Shown: positions 11,377-24,627, counted from the stretch's first letter. The stretch is 64,000 nucleotides of DNA from Alisma plantago-aquatica (GCA_963693085.1 OY856412.1:1126867744-1126931743), one strand, 5' to 3'. The notes: generated by a model not told the origin, from the letters alone. Made by a program: numbers and translations.

Positions 11377-12444
11377 ATGGCGGGAGATAACTCGAATGTT
11401 GACAATCAGTTTGGTTATGAGACACCTCAGAACACTAGGATTGGTCAGGGGACCTCAGCTACTACTGGTTCGGGAGGAGCTATGACTCCAGAGCAAGAGT
11501 TGGCCATGTTCCGACAACTCTTTGCTTCTTCCATGGCGGGAAAGGTGAAGGACACATCTGTAGCTGAGAAGCCTAAGGAGTTCTCAATCATGGAGTTCAT
11601 GAAGATGCAACCACCTTCCTTCAAGGGTGAAGGTGAGATAGAGATGGTTGACAAAGTTGATGATTGGGTTTTAGCCATAGAGAGGACTTTTGATGGTATG
11701 GCCTGTCCTCCACATCAGAAGGTTAGGTTTGCTTCATATGTTTTAGATGGACCTGTAAGAGTTTGGTGGAATGGGATTGCAAGGACTAGAGACGTCTCAA
11801 CCATGTCTTGGGTAGAGTTCTTGGCTCTCTTTCGTGGGAAGTACATCTGCATTGTTGCCTTAAAGAAGAAAGAAGCAGAGTTCTACAGCTTGAAGCAAGG
11901 ATCTTTATCCGTTTCTGCTTATGTGCAAAGGTTTCTGCTATTAGAGAGTTATGTTGTCAGTTTGGGTGAGGAACGTAGGGATGACCTATTCCTCCAAGGG
12001 CTCAACTACAATGTGGGACGTGCTCTTATCCTACAACTGCCCTTGACTTTTCAGCAGATGGTCGATAAAGCGTTGGCTGTGGAGTCATATCCAGGGTTTC
12101 AACCTAGGGAGGTTGATAAGAAGAGGAAACCTTCAGGAGATTAGCAGAGAAAATACAAGTGTGCTAAGTGCAACGGTTACCATCCTTCGGGGAAGTGCTC
12201 TTAAGAAAAGAACCAGCCTGACTATCGGGTTGTGTGCCATCATTGCAATGAACCTGGACATATTCGCCCTAGGTGCCCTCAGCTTCGTAATGGACATGTA
12301 CCAGCTCAACAACAACAACATCAAGTGCCTCATCAGAACAATGGTAACAACAATGGTAAGAGACCTGTGGAAAGGCAAGTTGGAAGAGTTTTTGCTTTGG
12401 ATGGTCAAGAAGTCCATGATGATGATCAAGTTGAAGGTAATCCT
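11377..12444 (+). pseudogene. Element C gag with two zinc knuckles and a protease stub
   Basis: Capsid/nucleocapsid protein of a Ty3/gypsy element. The start at 11377 (MAGDNSN) is the first plausible ATG after the primer site; an upstream in-frame ATG at 11335 is also possible. The first 256 residues contain the retrotransposon gag fold: FMKMQPPSFKGEGE, a WVLAIERTFDGM stretch, VRVWWNGIARTR, WVEFLALFRGKY, EFYSLKQGSLSVSAYVQRF. A TAG at 12142 and a TAA near 12202 are in frame. The same frame continues through zinc knuckle 1 (CAKCNGYHPSGKC, 12160-12197) and zinc knuckle 2 (CHHCNEPGHIRPRC, 12235-12276). It then reaches GRVFALDG, the usual start of the protease domain, before ending at 12444. Everything downstream of that protease start is missing. 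Confidence 0.93.
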
Positions 12445-12599
12445 TAGTCCTATAAGTTATGTTTCCTTTTGCATGATATATATGAAAGAAGTTACCTTTG
12501 TACATATAGTTTTGTTTAGCTTATTAAGATGCATATTTTAAGGGGTGGTAGATAGTTGTTTAGATTTCGAGGACAAAATCTCTTTAAGGGGTGGTATGT
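12445..12599 (+). other. Element C 3' untranslated region and polypurine tract
   Basis: 155 bp between the gag stop and the right LTR. It ends with the family signature GATTTCGAGGACAAAATC and the purine tract AAGGGGTGGTATG (about 12586-12598), directly before TGTAACATACT. A second AAGGGGTGGTAG lies at about 12540, so the tract may be duplicated. Confidence 0.75.
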
Positions 12600-15500
12600 T
12601 GTAACATACTGAAACCTAGGAAATAATCTTATTCCAGGGTTAATAGCTTAGAACCCTTAGTTTTTGGAGGTTTAGCCAAACAAGGATTAAGATATGCTCT
12701 TTGGTGACCTTGAATATAATAATGCATGCATAAGTCACATTAAAATGTAGAATTTAAATTAATATTACCCAATACTTTCAAATTATTCATAAAAGCAATA
12801 AAAGGAATATAGGATATGTGAATAAAAGGCAAAGTGTTCATATTTAAGGATAATGAGTTATAATTCCACAAAATATGAAATAAATAATTCTATATGGGAT
12901 AATGATGGTATATATTAGTTCTAGATCCTTTCTATGCCTTAGGGTGCAAGGAAGAGAAAAAGGGGATAAAAGATAATGCTTAAAATGGGAAAAATGAGAT
13001 ATTGGTTTATTAATGGGAGAAATAATGAATAATATGAAAATTTCTTGGATAATAATAACCTCAAATTCATTTCCTTGAGATATGTCTTGGCTTGGGGACC
13101 AAGTTTCACCAATTTAGAATAATAATAATAACTATATATATTCTATTTAGAAAAGAAAGGGATGTTTTACCTTACAAATATTAAATAAAATATTTAATGA
13201 TTCCAAAAGTGGAAAATAATTTTAGATTTGTAATCTACATAATAAAATATGCCTTTCGGTGAATTTTCACTCAATTTGGAGAAAGTTTGTTTAAAAGATG
13301 AAATTAGGAGAGAGAAAGTATGTAGAACCTTCAAATATTAAATAATTATAAAAATAACTCCAGCATCTAAAATTGATGGCAAATTCATAATCAACATGTT
13401 AAATATGACTCGTGGGTCAAGTTTTATAATTTTTGGATAATCCTGATATCATTAATGAAGGAGGAAAGAGAAAATAGTAATTAATTTATTTGACATATTA
13501 AAAGTTGTCAAAAGGCAAATCTAATTTTATATTCGGATTCTACATGTCAAAATTTGCCTTTGTACAAAATTTCACCTAATTTTGTTAATTTTTGGACCCT
13601 CAATTTGCTTTGGAAAGAAATTTAATCAAACCTTATTTAAATGCAAATATAATTTCTCGATTTCCTTGTCACGCTATTTGATTTCCTTTAGTTTTTAGGT
13701 TTTAATTTGGACCCTTTGATCTGGCATCGGACGGTGCTCGGCACGTCTCCCACCTTTGGTAGGAGTCCAGCCCGATGCAACATGTACTGGGACTACTGAG
13801 ACGATCATTCCTCGGTTTTCTCTCCCTCTCTCTTCTTCCTTCCCCTCTGCTTTCTTTTCAACCGGCTTCCTTGTCTCAATCCGCACCCAGCGGTTATATA
13901 TATCCTGGGTTTTCCTTGATCATTAGCCCTACAAAAGTCAACCTTTGTATTCCCCTGTTTTTTCCCTGCCTCAACCTTCTTTTTCTTCTTACGTGCACTG
14001 CAGGCCTTCGGACCCTACTTTGACCCTTCCATCACCTTCGCCGATCTTCAAGGAGTCTGGTTGTGGGTTTTTCTTGGCTACTTTTATACCAGAACCCGAT
14101 CACCCTACTCTACCGCCATCCTGCTTCTCAGTCCGGTGAGAACCAATCTGTCGCCGCATAGGTTGCCTTCGCGATTCCGGCTTGGGGTTGGGATCCTTTA
14201 TGTGAAGCTCGGGGAAGATATTATCCAAGACAATTCTGCTCAACTTGGTGAGTTTTGATTTTGCCCTTTTTTGCTTTGGTTCTTGCTGACCCTAGTTCCC
14301 TTTCTCACCGGCCTTGACGGAACTGCCTTGAGTTTTCGGTTGATGGGTTCGTGATGAACTCTCGAAGGTGTGTTGTGTATCTGTTTTCAGAGTTGTGTAA
14401 GATTGAATGTCGGATTTTCCTTTAATCAGACCTCCAGAACCTCAGTTCTGCGAGTTCAACGAGGAAGACGATGGACACCGGATAAATTACCTAATCACCC
14501 CGACGCTAGATCATTATTATAGTTTTGATATCAGGGGCAAAAATGTCTTTATGCCATGTGGTCTTTTGTTTGGGCGAGTCAAGACTATGCCTTTGACCCC
14601 TGACTTGGCCGAGTCTGTTTGGGCCAAGTCAGCTCATCGACCCACTCAATTTCCCTTTCTTTTTCTCGCCTATTTGGCAATTCTTGAGATTTCGATTGGT
14701 CGAGCTTTGAAAATACATAACAAATTAATCCCTAATCAGAAAAATATGCATAAATAGTCAATAAAATGAGAAAAATGTAAGATTTCTTTTGGTATGGGTT
14801 TTGTCGCCTGAATTCAATATTTAATTATGAGTAATTTTAATAGATCTAATTAATAAGTTAATAATTTGTATAATTAATAACTAGTAAACCCTTTGGCCAA
14901 AATTAAAAGTAAAATATGTTCTAAACTCAGAAAAGTATGATCTATCTAATAAAAATAAATTGGATGCCTGGTTTTGAGTTTTTTTGATTAAGTATTTTGA
15001 GGATGATTTAATTAACTAAAAATACCAAAACTAACCCTAAAAGTCAATATCTTCAAAATGCCTAATATTATATGCTATTTTGATCAGAAAATCCTAAATA
15101 AGATGATGGTGGTGTTTTCAAGACCTAATTCGGTGGTTTGTAGAAAAATTTGACAACTTTAGGGTTTTGAGTTCTTAATGAATTCATATAATGCTAATAC
15201 ATGTATATGGTTATTATAATAGGACAAGTGAACTCTAATCTTGCTTAGGATTATGGAAAGTATTTTGAGTAAGACTTTGTGAGAGGTATGTTAGAATCTC
15301 TTATTTTTCTTTATTGAGCATTAACCTAAATTTTCTTTCTCTTGGTCCTATGGACAATAACCTAAAAACTATATCTTTTCCTCTTGAATATTATGCTTCA
15401 TGTGAAGTACCCTACTTGTTACTGATCTTGTGATCATAATATCTTCTTGACTTTCTTTTGTAATCTTTATTATGCCTTGTTCATTATGGAACTCAATTTG

Positions 15501-16473
15501 TTGTTATATGCCCACTTTGAGGTGGTTGATAATGATGATCACTTATGTGGTGATTAATTTATAAATCCGACTATACCTTTTTACTTGCCTCCCTATTAAG
15601 CATGTTGTGTGACTCAGTAGCCCTAGAGTAATATAATTTGCATTGGTTTTGGGTTATGTGCCCTTATTGTTTATTTTGGGATGGTGGTTATGTGCCCCAT
15701 ACCCGGGTTTCATCTTTATGGGGGTTGGCCCAAATTTTTAAATATATTGGGAGTTTGGTTATGTGCCATACTCTATCAGGTTTCAACTTTATGAGGGTTG
15801 GCCGCCAATTGTTATTTATGTTGTTCTAGTACTATGTTATATCTCACCTACATGCAAGTATTCATGGGTTTTGTACCCTAAAATCTTTATGAGTGCTTTT
15901 GTGGCACCACTGTTATTATTGTTTTTAATGGCAAGTATCCCTTTTATCATATATTTGTGATTCTTTCCTTTTATGCCCGATTGGGTAGTTCTTATCTTTT
16001 TTTTTGGAAGCCTTCTCTACTTGTTGTACCTTTTTCCATAAAAATATAATGCTCAATTCCTTTTTAGCATGCTCATACCAGCGTTTTGCTGATATCCTCT
16101 TTTCTTTTCCTTTTTTTGGGGTACGCTTCCAACCTCAGGTGTTGGTCAAGGAGGAGGAGATCTAGGAGGACTTGGAACTCATCAAGGTTAGTTGACTTCA
16201 TGGGAGACTTGGCTTGAAGTTGTTAGGTGATCCTCAGCTAGTTCTTCATATGTTATTATTTTTCCTTTATGTCACCCTGCTTGGTGAAAGTTAGTTGGTT
16301 AAGTTGCCTTATAATGGTTAGATATGTCTTTCAATTCCACTGCTACATTGTGTTATGATACAATCATGTTTTAATAAATTTGGTTTCATCCCCTTTTGAG
16401 AAAAAAAATTGGTGGATGTTGCCCTCTTTATTTTTAGTAGGGAGTGGATCCCTATGAGATCCCACTCCTTACA
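12600..16473 (+). repeat. 3' LTR of element C
   Basis: 3874 bp, the partner of 7380-11253, ending CCCACTCCTTACA. Differences are scattered substitutions and 1-5 bp indels. It repeats the TATA-like site (13894-13905) and the putative intron boundaries (14248 and 16138). No real gene is seen. Confidence 0.95.
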
Positions 16474-16478
16474 GAATT
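16474..16478. repeat. Target-site duplication of element C, right copy (gaatt)
   Basis: gaatt directly after CTCCTTACA, matching 7375-7379. Confidence 0.9.
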
Positions 16479-18044
16479 TTTAAAGGCATTTACTATTTTT
16501 AATTGGCAAAATGTCAAAATCATATAGTTTTGTCTACCCAGAATATAATAAATATAAGACATTAAAATCATACTCTGGAACTATTTTTATAAGATAGTAC
16601 ACTCGAATAGCTTTCCATAGGTATCTTTTTTTCCCAAACTATGCTCTACATCTCAAGATATGAATTTTTAAAGAACTACTTTATCAAAACAATGCTAACC
16701 GTTCAAGATTGATCCGACGACAACTTACCAGATATGGGCGGCGTCTTCTTCACCCAATGAAAAGGGGGTTTCTCCCCTGTTTTTGCCGTAGATCCCCTAT
16801 TCACGCCGCCCCTATCCAGAGCATCTTCAAAGCTGGCTCTGAGCGCGATGCAGCTCATGTCGAAGCTCCTCGTCACTCCGGTAGACCTGGAACCCTAGGG
16901 CGTCGTCGCCTTTGGGCGCAGCCTGGGCAAGGCTGAAGAAATTGGTCCTGCAGCCCTAGCTGCCGTCACTACTCTAATTCCTCCTCTTCACCGTGCGCTA
17001 CCCATGGATCCAACCAAAACCTAGATATGGAGTCACTATGTGTTTTTTTTCTTCAAGAATCGGGTGCTTTTATAACGTACTGGCCTAAGGATCTCAGACG
17101 AGGTCCCCTTGTTCTAGGACTCTATTCTGGTCCTGTAAAAGTAGGGGTATAGGGGCGCTGGTTCTCTGGTCTGCACTGGACTGGAGTCTCGGCCGCTCAG
17201 CCCCCTTTTTTATTTTTCTTTTCTTTTCTATTTTAGATAAAAGTCCAGTTTACACAATTAATTATATAGGCCACATAAAGACTCCTTTTAATCCCAAATT
17301 TTGGGGTAAACAACACATTGTCTTTATCTTTATGTGAGAAAGATATCAAGTCAAACTAATCAGGATAGATGCCCTAAATTTGTCTTTTAAATAAATATTG
17401 GTTAATTAATTTTTTAATTACCTTGGCCATTGGTTAAATCATAATTATCTTAAATTTCACCCACTATTGTATTATTCTAATTACTCATCTAATAAAATAT
17501 TGTGAACATTTATTATGAGCACTAGATGTTCTATTCCCAAATTTTGTACCTCAAGGACCTATTTGTAATACCTAATTGGCCCAAATGGACTAGAATTGAA
17601 CTCTAGGGCACATGGTGCATTCTATAGTCTTGCAAAGGGTCCATGAGATTAATCATGATCTAAATAATGAAAATAAATCTTGAATAAATATAATTTCCCA
17701 ATTGAAGCTCATGTATGACACATGTGATCGATATTTCTTTAGTTACATAACATGAAGACCTAAGCTAGGTATAAGGCTCAAGCCATGAACTGGATCATCA
17801 TATGGTATATTCGTCACATTATTGTTCACTGTAATAATTCATTTATATTCATATACAACCGATTATAATCATACACATTCAAGTCATAATGTGTGTATTG
17901 GTTGATCAGATGGCTTGAAATACACATTTTGTGAACTTAATTACGTACCTAGCCATGGTTATGTTCATTATGTCCCATGGCATGCCTTTGCTAGAAAACC
18001 CCACATTAAAGGCTTAATTTAGCTATGAAATTGAGGATGTTACA
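16479..18044 (-). repeat. 3' LTR of element B, right segment
   Basis: Continues the B LTR after element C and aligns with 21706-23262. It includes a GC-richer stretch (16700-17180) also present at 21930-22430. It ends TTGAGGATGTTACA, the start of the LTR in element orientation (TGTAACATCCTC). The 75-residue frame at 16709 is not conserved between the two LTR copies and is not taken as a gene. Confidence 0.9.
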
Positions 18045-18773
18045 ATTCTACCCACCTTAAAATAAATTTCATCCTCGAAATTTCCCTAGGCTACTACCCA
18101 CCGTAGGGTTCTACTTACCTCTTCATTTATTGTAAGGCACACTTATGATCAAACTTTTACATGAAAAGAGATAGGTAATGTAAAAAAAATGTGAGTATTA
18201 TCTATTACCTTGGTCTACTTGTCAACTCATACTTAGAGTTTATGAAACTAAACTTGTCTCTATACTTAGGTCCTTTGCCTCAACCTTGTTATGAATTCCT
18301 AACATTTGTTGCACATGGCTGTCTAACCTTGGGTTCTTTAGGTAACTCCTACATTCCTTGATATGTGGTGATCGGGCACATACCCAGAGATGTGGGATTC
18401 TGACATACTATCCCTCACTAACCCACTAACACATGTGTCCCATACCACATGGGCTAGTAAGAAAGGAGAGACGCATAAAAGTCTAGTGCTTATGAAATTC
18501 CTTTTCAATTCTCAATTGGCTGGCCATAACCATTGAGAATGTAGAAGAAACATCATTAGCTAGGTTTAGGTTGCTAATTTAGATCTAAACAAGGATGACT
18601 TCTACCTTGAAAATATCTATCCATTCTAGGGTTAAGACCCATAATCACTCTAGGTTATGATATTCTTCTTATAGTACTTATTCCTAAACCCTAATCTTAC
18701 CTCTTCACTCTAGAGTGACTATGTGAATCACGTTTGCCTAGTGGCCATTTACCAAATCGCTCTGATACCATAT
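18045..18773 (-). other. Internal region of element B (non-coding)
   Basis: The complete interior of B: 729 bp with no reading frame of note and no similarity I can recognise to gag or pol. At its left end (18045-18080) the minus strand gives AATTTCGAGGATGAAATTT then AAGGTGGGTAG, the same pre-PPT signature and polypurine tract as in the other gypsy elements here. At its right end is the primer-binding site. Confidence 0.85.
18759..18770 (-). other. Primer-binding site of element B (initiator Met tRNA)
   Basis: GCTCTGATACCA on the plus strand, i.e. TGGTATCAGAGC on the minus strand, three bases from the right LTR. It fixes the element's minus orientation. Confidence 0.9.
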
Positions 18774-19439
18774 TGTAACACCTAGATTTTTATATCACAT
18801 GAGCGGAAGCAAATGTTTTTTTTCTGGGAGTGTCACAAACATGATAACCATTGCAATAAAATTAAATGAAACACTTTGCAAAACTGTCAAAACTGATTCA
18901 TACATAGCTTTTTGTCAACATACAACTACATCATGTTTATGCATAAGTTCATAATAAAAAGATGTCAATACACAGGATCATCTAGGTAGATGGCACCCCA
19001 CTAGGCAATCTTGAAAGTCTCTTAGGCCTTTGTTGGTCCCTTTGTTCTTCAATCGCTCCAAACCTGCGGACATTGCGTCCCCAGCCATACATTGGGAAAA
19101 ACAGTCGTTAGAGTAAGTGGCATGGGTATTCTAAAATGCACATTACTAAAGAGCTAACAATGTTACAAAATATTCTTGGACACTATAAAACTGATAGAAA
19201 TTGCTGATTAAAATCTAAAAACATAATATCTCTTGACTTCTTTAACTCTTATCTTTCTACTCTATCTTTTCTGGAGACCTATACCATGGGTCTCATGACC
19301 TACACCAAAGTGTCTAGGTCATACTTATCTCATCTGAATTCCTCTCATCACACACATGGATGAGATTACAGACATACTCTAATCTAAAGTATCTTTTACT
19401 TACAATTTTTATCTGTTTGTGGCCACCATTATACAATAA

Positions 19440-19630
19440 GTCCTCCTCTGTTGACACTGAAGTGTCCTCTATGGTGCAACACACCCTCTGTTGGCACAAC
19501 GTGCCCTCTGTTGACACTGAAGTGTCCTCTATGGTGCAAGGCACCCTCTGTTGGCACATCGTTCCCTCTGTTGGCATAAATGCCCTCTGTGACACCCGCA
19601 GTGTCTGGCGCAGTGTGCCCTCTGAATCGT
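19440..19630. repeat. LTR minisatellite, second copy
   Basis: The same CCCTCTGTTGGCACA-type tandem array as 5064-5254, with a few base changes. The overlapping short reading frames on both strands simply translate this repeat. Confidence 0.8.
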
Positions 19631-19757
19631 CTCAGGACTCTCTGGTGAGGACTTATTATATAATGCATTATGTGAATGTTTCAAATTAATTATCTTAAGT
19701 CTATCTTTACTAAACTTTGAATCTGAACTTATCTGAAACTGAGTACTAAACATGTAC

Positions 19758-19850
19758 TGAATTCTGAATCTGAAATATGAATCTAAATCTGAATCTATAT
19801 CTGAATCTGAATCTATATCTGAATCTGAATATGAATCTATATCTGAATGT
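19758..19850. repeat. GAATCT/ATATCT hexamer array, second copy
   Basis: Counterpart of 5382-5480 in the other LTR of element B. Confidence 0.78.
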
Positions 19851-22800
19851 AAACATGTATCTCAATTACTACATAATTGGGATTGGGTCTATAACCCATA
19901 TCATGTACCTTTATTCAAAATCTGGCTACTGATACAGTGAGTAGTCTAAGTCTGAATCTAAATCTTTTTATTCTTAAGTTCTAAACTGAATTCATTGCTG
20001 GATTTGAACATGTATCTCATTATCAGGGTAAACTTTGTTTTAAAACTCTTATTTGGTCAAATTACTTCACTTATACCAATTATATGATAAATATCTTAGG
20101 AAAAAGGACATGAAATGCTCATAGAATTACTAGGTATACAAAGTATCTTAAGTCGGGTTCATAAATGTATTTTAAGTACAACATATCTAAAAATATGAAT
20201 TCTGACAAGGTGGTTCAATCCTTCTTGTTAAATATGATGTTACCCTGAACCTTAATATTTGCATAAAAACTTACATGTTAAACCTTAAATATCAGAATAG
20301 AAATCTCATAAAATATTGTCTTGCAACCTAATCATAACTTAATTTGTCATTATCTTATAATGCCATCATAAACTCATTTTACAATACCTTTTGATCCCAA
20401 ACGTACTTTTATTAGTACACCATGTCCTAATATTTTCAAATTCATATTCTTACATTGTACTTGTATTCTAGATACTATTTATTCTAAGGAATCTAGTTCT
20501 TAGATTTCTACATATGTATGAAATCTTAATGGCATGTTTCTACTTGAAATCTTACTACATAACTATGACTATAAATGTGAGAAATTCTAATAACATATGT
20601 GTACTTACATCCTTCATACAAAGCTATTTGAAATCATCAACTAAGTATGGGTACATTACTGGCATATCTTATCTTGAAATTGTATCCATTACTTCCAAAC
20701 ATTTCTAAGAAATCATATAGGAATATGATTCTTCAACTTTCTCATGGACTTGGTCCATGAGTCACAACTATTTTGAGCAACATATCACTATTTTAGACTT
20801 TGGGTATCTACACTTGCATAAAGATAGAAATATGAGAATAATATTGTTTGTAAATCTTAACATTGAAGTCTTAGAACATTAAATCACATAAATCATGAAA
20901 CTCTTATTAGGAGACATGTAAACATATTGAACATAGACTATGAGTACTCATGTGCATGGGCCACTTACCTCTTATACATATGGCATCGATAAGGAAGTCT
21001 TGATTCTAAGTTCCATAACTTTAATAACCTGGATATCATTGTAGTGTTATCAGTCCAAGCCTATATTCCCTCTTTCTATTTCTAAATCTCAAAACCCCAT
21101 CTTCCTAACTACATATACCAACTTAGGGTTCTTATTTAGACTAAACATAACTTTAATCTAAAATCACCATAAAATCTTAGCGTTGAAATAAAATAAAACG
21201 CATACTATATAATTAGTATTATCTTTATACTCAAATAAGACATAAATCGTCTTATGCACTAATATGTACATATACTTCATATAATGAGAATAATTCTCAA
21301 AAACAGTCACATATTGTAAACTTACTGACTCAATCAGGAAATTAAAGTATAATACCATCACATTACTAATATCAGGCCTAATTGGCCATACATATATCAC
21401 TTATAGTGTCAGGATAATCATTTATTATTCTTTCATAATGGCTACTCATCTAAAACTAAATACTAATATAATAGCACAAGAAACTTCATCAAATCTCCAG
21501 AAAAGTATTCATATAATGTAGGAATGATCATGTATTAAAATATCATGCCATTTAAAAATCATATCATGGGTGAAATACCCAAAATACCCTTATTGGGGTT
21601 TACATTAAAAACCTCATTAAAACTTCATATATAAAAGATTAGGATCTGAATTAATGTTAAACATATCAAAATACACATTCAGTAAAATTTGTATGAAGTT
21701 CTATTGGAGTTTACTATTTTTAATTGGCAAAACATCAAAATCATATAGTTTTGTCTACCCAGAATATAATAAATACAAGACATCAAAATCATACTCTGGA
21801 ACTATTTTTATAAGGTAGTACACTCGAATAGATTTCAATAGGTATCTTGTTTGTCCAAAGTAAGCTCTACATCGCAATATATGAATTTTCAAAGAACTAC
21901 TTTATCAAAACAATGCTAACCGTTCAAGATTGATCCGACGACAGCTTCCCAGATCTGGGCGGCGTCTTCTTCACCCGATGAAAAGGGGGTTTCTCCCATG
22001 TTTTTTTCGTAGATCCCCAATTCATTCCACCCCTATCTAGAGCATCTTCAAAGCCGACTCTGAGCGTGATGCAACTCATGCCGAAGCTCCTCGTCACTCT
22101 GGTAGACCTCGAACCCTAGGGCGTCGTCGCCTTTGGGCGCAGCCTGGGCAAGGCCGAAGAAATTGGTCCTGCAGCCCTAGCCGCCATCACTACTCTAATT
22201 CCTCCTCTTCACCGTGCTCTACCCATGGATCAAACCGAAACCTAGATATGGAGTCGCTAACTATTTTTTTCCATCAAGAATCGGGTGCTTTTATAACCTA
22301 CTGGCCTAAGGATCTCAGACGAGGTCCCCTTGTTCTAGGACTCTGTTCTGGTCCTGTAAAAGCAGGGGTATAGGGGCGCCGGTTCTCTGGTCCGCACTGG
22401 ACTGGAGTCTTGGCCGCTCATCCCCCTTTTTTATTTTTATTTTCTTTTCTATTTTAGATAAAAGTCCAGTTTACACAATTAATTATATAGGCCGCATAAA
22501 GACTCCTTTTAATCCCAAATTTTGGGGTAAACAACACATTGTCTTTATCTTTATGTGAGAAAGATATCAAGTCAAACTAATCGGATAGATGCCCTAAATT
22601 TATCTTTTAAATAAATATTGGTTAATTACTTTTTTAATTACCTTGGCCATTGGTTAAATCATAATTATCTGAAATTTCACCCACTATAGTATATTCTAAT
22701 TACTCATCTAATAAAAATATTGTGAACATTTATTATGAGCACTAGATGTTCTATTCCCAAATTTTGTACCTCAAGGACCTATTTGTAATACCTAATTAGC

Positions 22801-23262
22801 CCAAATGGACTAGAATTGAACTCTAGGGCACATGGCACATTCTATAGTTTTGCAAAGGGTCCATGAGCTTAATCATGATCTAAATCATGAAAATAAATCT
22901 TGAATAAATATAATTTCCCAATTGAAGCTCATGTATGACACATGTGATCGATATTTCTTTAGTTACATAACATGAAGACCTAAGCTAGGTCTAAGGCTCA
23001 AGCCATGAACTGGATCATCATATGGTATATTCGTCACATTATTGTTCATAGTAATAATTCATTTATATTCATATACAACCGATTATAATCATACACATTC
23101 AAGTCATAATGTGTGTACTGGTTCATCAGATGGCTTGAAATACACATTTTGTGAACTTAATTACGTACCTATCCATGGTTATGTTCATTATGTCCCATGG
23201 CATGCCTTTGCTAGAAACCCCAATTAAAGGCTTAATTTAGCTATGAAATTGAGGATGTTACA

Positions 23263-23267
23263 ACGTC
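23263..23267. repeat. Target-site duplication of element B, right copy (acgtc)
   Basis: Matches 4392-4396. The protease frame of element A reads on from here (minus strand) into 4391. Confidence 0.95.
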
Positions 23268-24627
23268 ACACTCGGATCTACTAACACAGATACGCAACAA
23301 GAAGCAGACAAATCATAATGAAATAATTCCATCTGACCTGTCACGACTCGTAGATTGACCACTGCTTTCGGCTGGGTCATGGCATAGAACCTAGTTGTCA
23401 CCTGCTTCCATCCACGTCCTCTACTCGCCTGTCCTGAGGATCCTGTATGGGATGCCTGACCACATCCTCTGCCACTACTAGTATCAAACTATCATTGTTG
23501 TGATCCATGTTGATTCTGCAGTGGCTGGTGAGTCACCTCCTCAACCTTCATAGGGAAATTCCATCCAATATGCCCTATCTGTCCACATTGATGACACACT
23601 CAGTTATCACTATGTGGTCTAAACGATTGTGTAATTGAGACTGATGATGAATTGCGAGCTCCTATTGGTGGAAAACTGTGACCTCTACCCCTACTCGGGG
23701 TCCACTGTGACGATGCATGCGATCTTGATTCAGTGAAGGTTGACCTTGGTTGCGACGGCTGTGGGAAAAACCTTGGCTTCTTAAAGCCTTAGGATGATTG
23801 CCCTTGAAACTGCATAGGTCGCTTCTTAGCATTAGCTTCACACTTCTCTATGGCAGACCTCTCAATCCTCCTGACAGATTCCATAAAGGTGGAAAACCTT
23901 TCCCTATTCTCCAAAATCGATGTTGTAGTAGTCAACTTTGTACTCAGGCCTTCTCAAATCTTCAGATCCTTTCCTTGTCCATTGCTGCTATGTGTGGGAA
24001 AAACCTCAGAAGTTCCAGAAACTTTGATTCATACTCATTAATAGTCATAGCTCCCTGAAGAATCTTCTAGAACAAATAAATTTTCTCATCTAGGTAGGTC
24101 TCTGGAAAAGATCGGCTAATAAATTCCCTCTGAAACTCCTCTTATCCTATCACAACTCCTGGCCTTTTCTCCTCTTCTATGTCCCACCACTGGCCAGCAC
24201 TACCCTTCAACAAGTATACTACATTCTTAACATTATCTTCTTCAACGATGTTTAGGATTTCGAACACCTTTTCCAACTCAGTCAACCACATGTCAGCGTC
24301 TGCTGGATTAGAAGTACCTGCATATTCAATCACCCCAACACGTCTAAGACATTCAAATGTCTTCCTGACACCTTGGGACTCCACATTAGAGGCGGCTGCC
24401 TTAGCTTGAGGTGCTAGCGCTCTATCAACAATATGTGTAATTGTGGCCATCATCTGTCTAAACATATGTTGAAACTCAGGATTGGCCATCATTTTCAGGT
24501 CTAGATGAGTCATTGCGGGCTGTTCTGGCCCTGCTTCTAACACTCTCTCATCGCGTGCCTACCTCCCAACACCTCCTCCTGGTGCTACATAGCTACTCTC
24601 AACATGTTCTTCATGTCCTCCAGACAT
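23268..24627 (-). pseudogene. Element A gag and protease N-terminus (degenerate)
   Basis: Gag precursor of element A. The best start is the ATG at 24627 (MSGGHEEHVESS), soon followed by a TAG near 24573. The central gag domain is readable at 24142-24500 (FQHMFRQMM, THIVDRALAP, TFECLRRVGVIEYAGTSNPADADMWL, VVYLLKGSAGQWW). It continues past a stop as EEFQREFISRSFPETYLDEKIYLF, then EYESKFLELLRFF in shifted frames. A zinc knuckle at 23555-23596 reads CHQCGQIGHIGWNF, with the last Cys replaced by Phe. Several stops and frameshifts follow before the protease start. The N-terminus resembles that of element D gag (HEE..., HIVDRALA), which ties the two families together. Confidence 0.88.

Larger units (their letters stand above)
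7380..16473 (+). mobile_element. Element C: TR-GAG-type non-autonomous Ty3/gypsy retrotransposon
   Basis: A complete insertion of 9094 bp in the left LTR of element B. It has TG...CA termini, a gaatt duplication on both sides and two LTRs of 3874 bp each (97% alike by eye). The 1346-bp interior has a Met-tRNA primer site, one gag reading frame with two in-frame stops, a stub of protease and a polypurine tract. RT, RNase H and integrase are absent. This is the architecture called TR-GAG (terminal repeats plus gag only). The gag resembles Tekay-type gags, so it probably depended on an autonomous Tekay partner. It is among the most recent insertions here because nothing interrupts it. Confidence 0.93.
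4397..23262 (-). mobile_element. Element B: non-autonomous LTR retrotransposon with giant LTRs and no genes
   Basis: Bounded by TG...CA ends and a perfect acgtc duplication. Both LTRs are about 4.5 kb (right copy 4489 bp; left copy about 4549 bp after removing nested element C). The whole internal region is only 729 bp (18045-18773), with a primer-binding site and polypurine tract but no recognisable gag or pol. It is LARD-like in lacking genes and having very long LTRs, but its interior is far shorter than the several kb usual for LARDs. Orientation comes from the PBS next to the right LTR. It must have moved using proteins from another element, probably a Tekay relative; this is inferred. 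Confidence 0.92.
18774..23262 (-). repeat. 5' LTR of element B
   Basis: 4489 bp from TGTAACACCTAG to GAGGATGTTACA on the plus strand. An uninterrupted copy that defines the full LTR. It contains the minisatellite (19440-19630) and the hexamer array (19758-19850). No gene is seen. Confidence 0.93.

Noticed and set aside
12113..12541. A 142-residue plus-strand frame after element C gag
   Set aside because: It overlaps the gag zinc knuckles in another frame; the knuckle frame is the real one.
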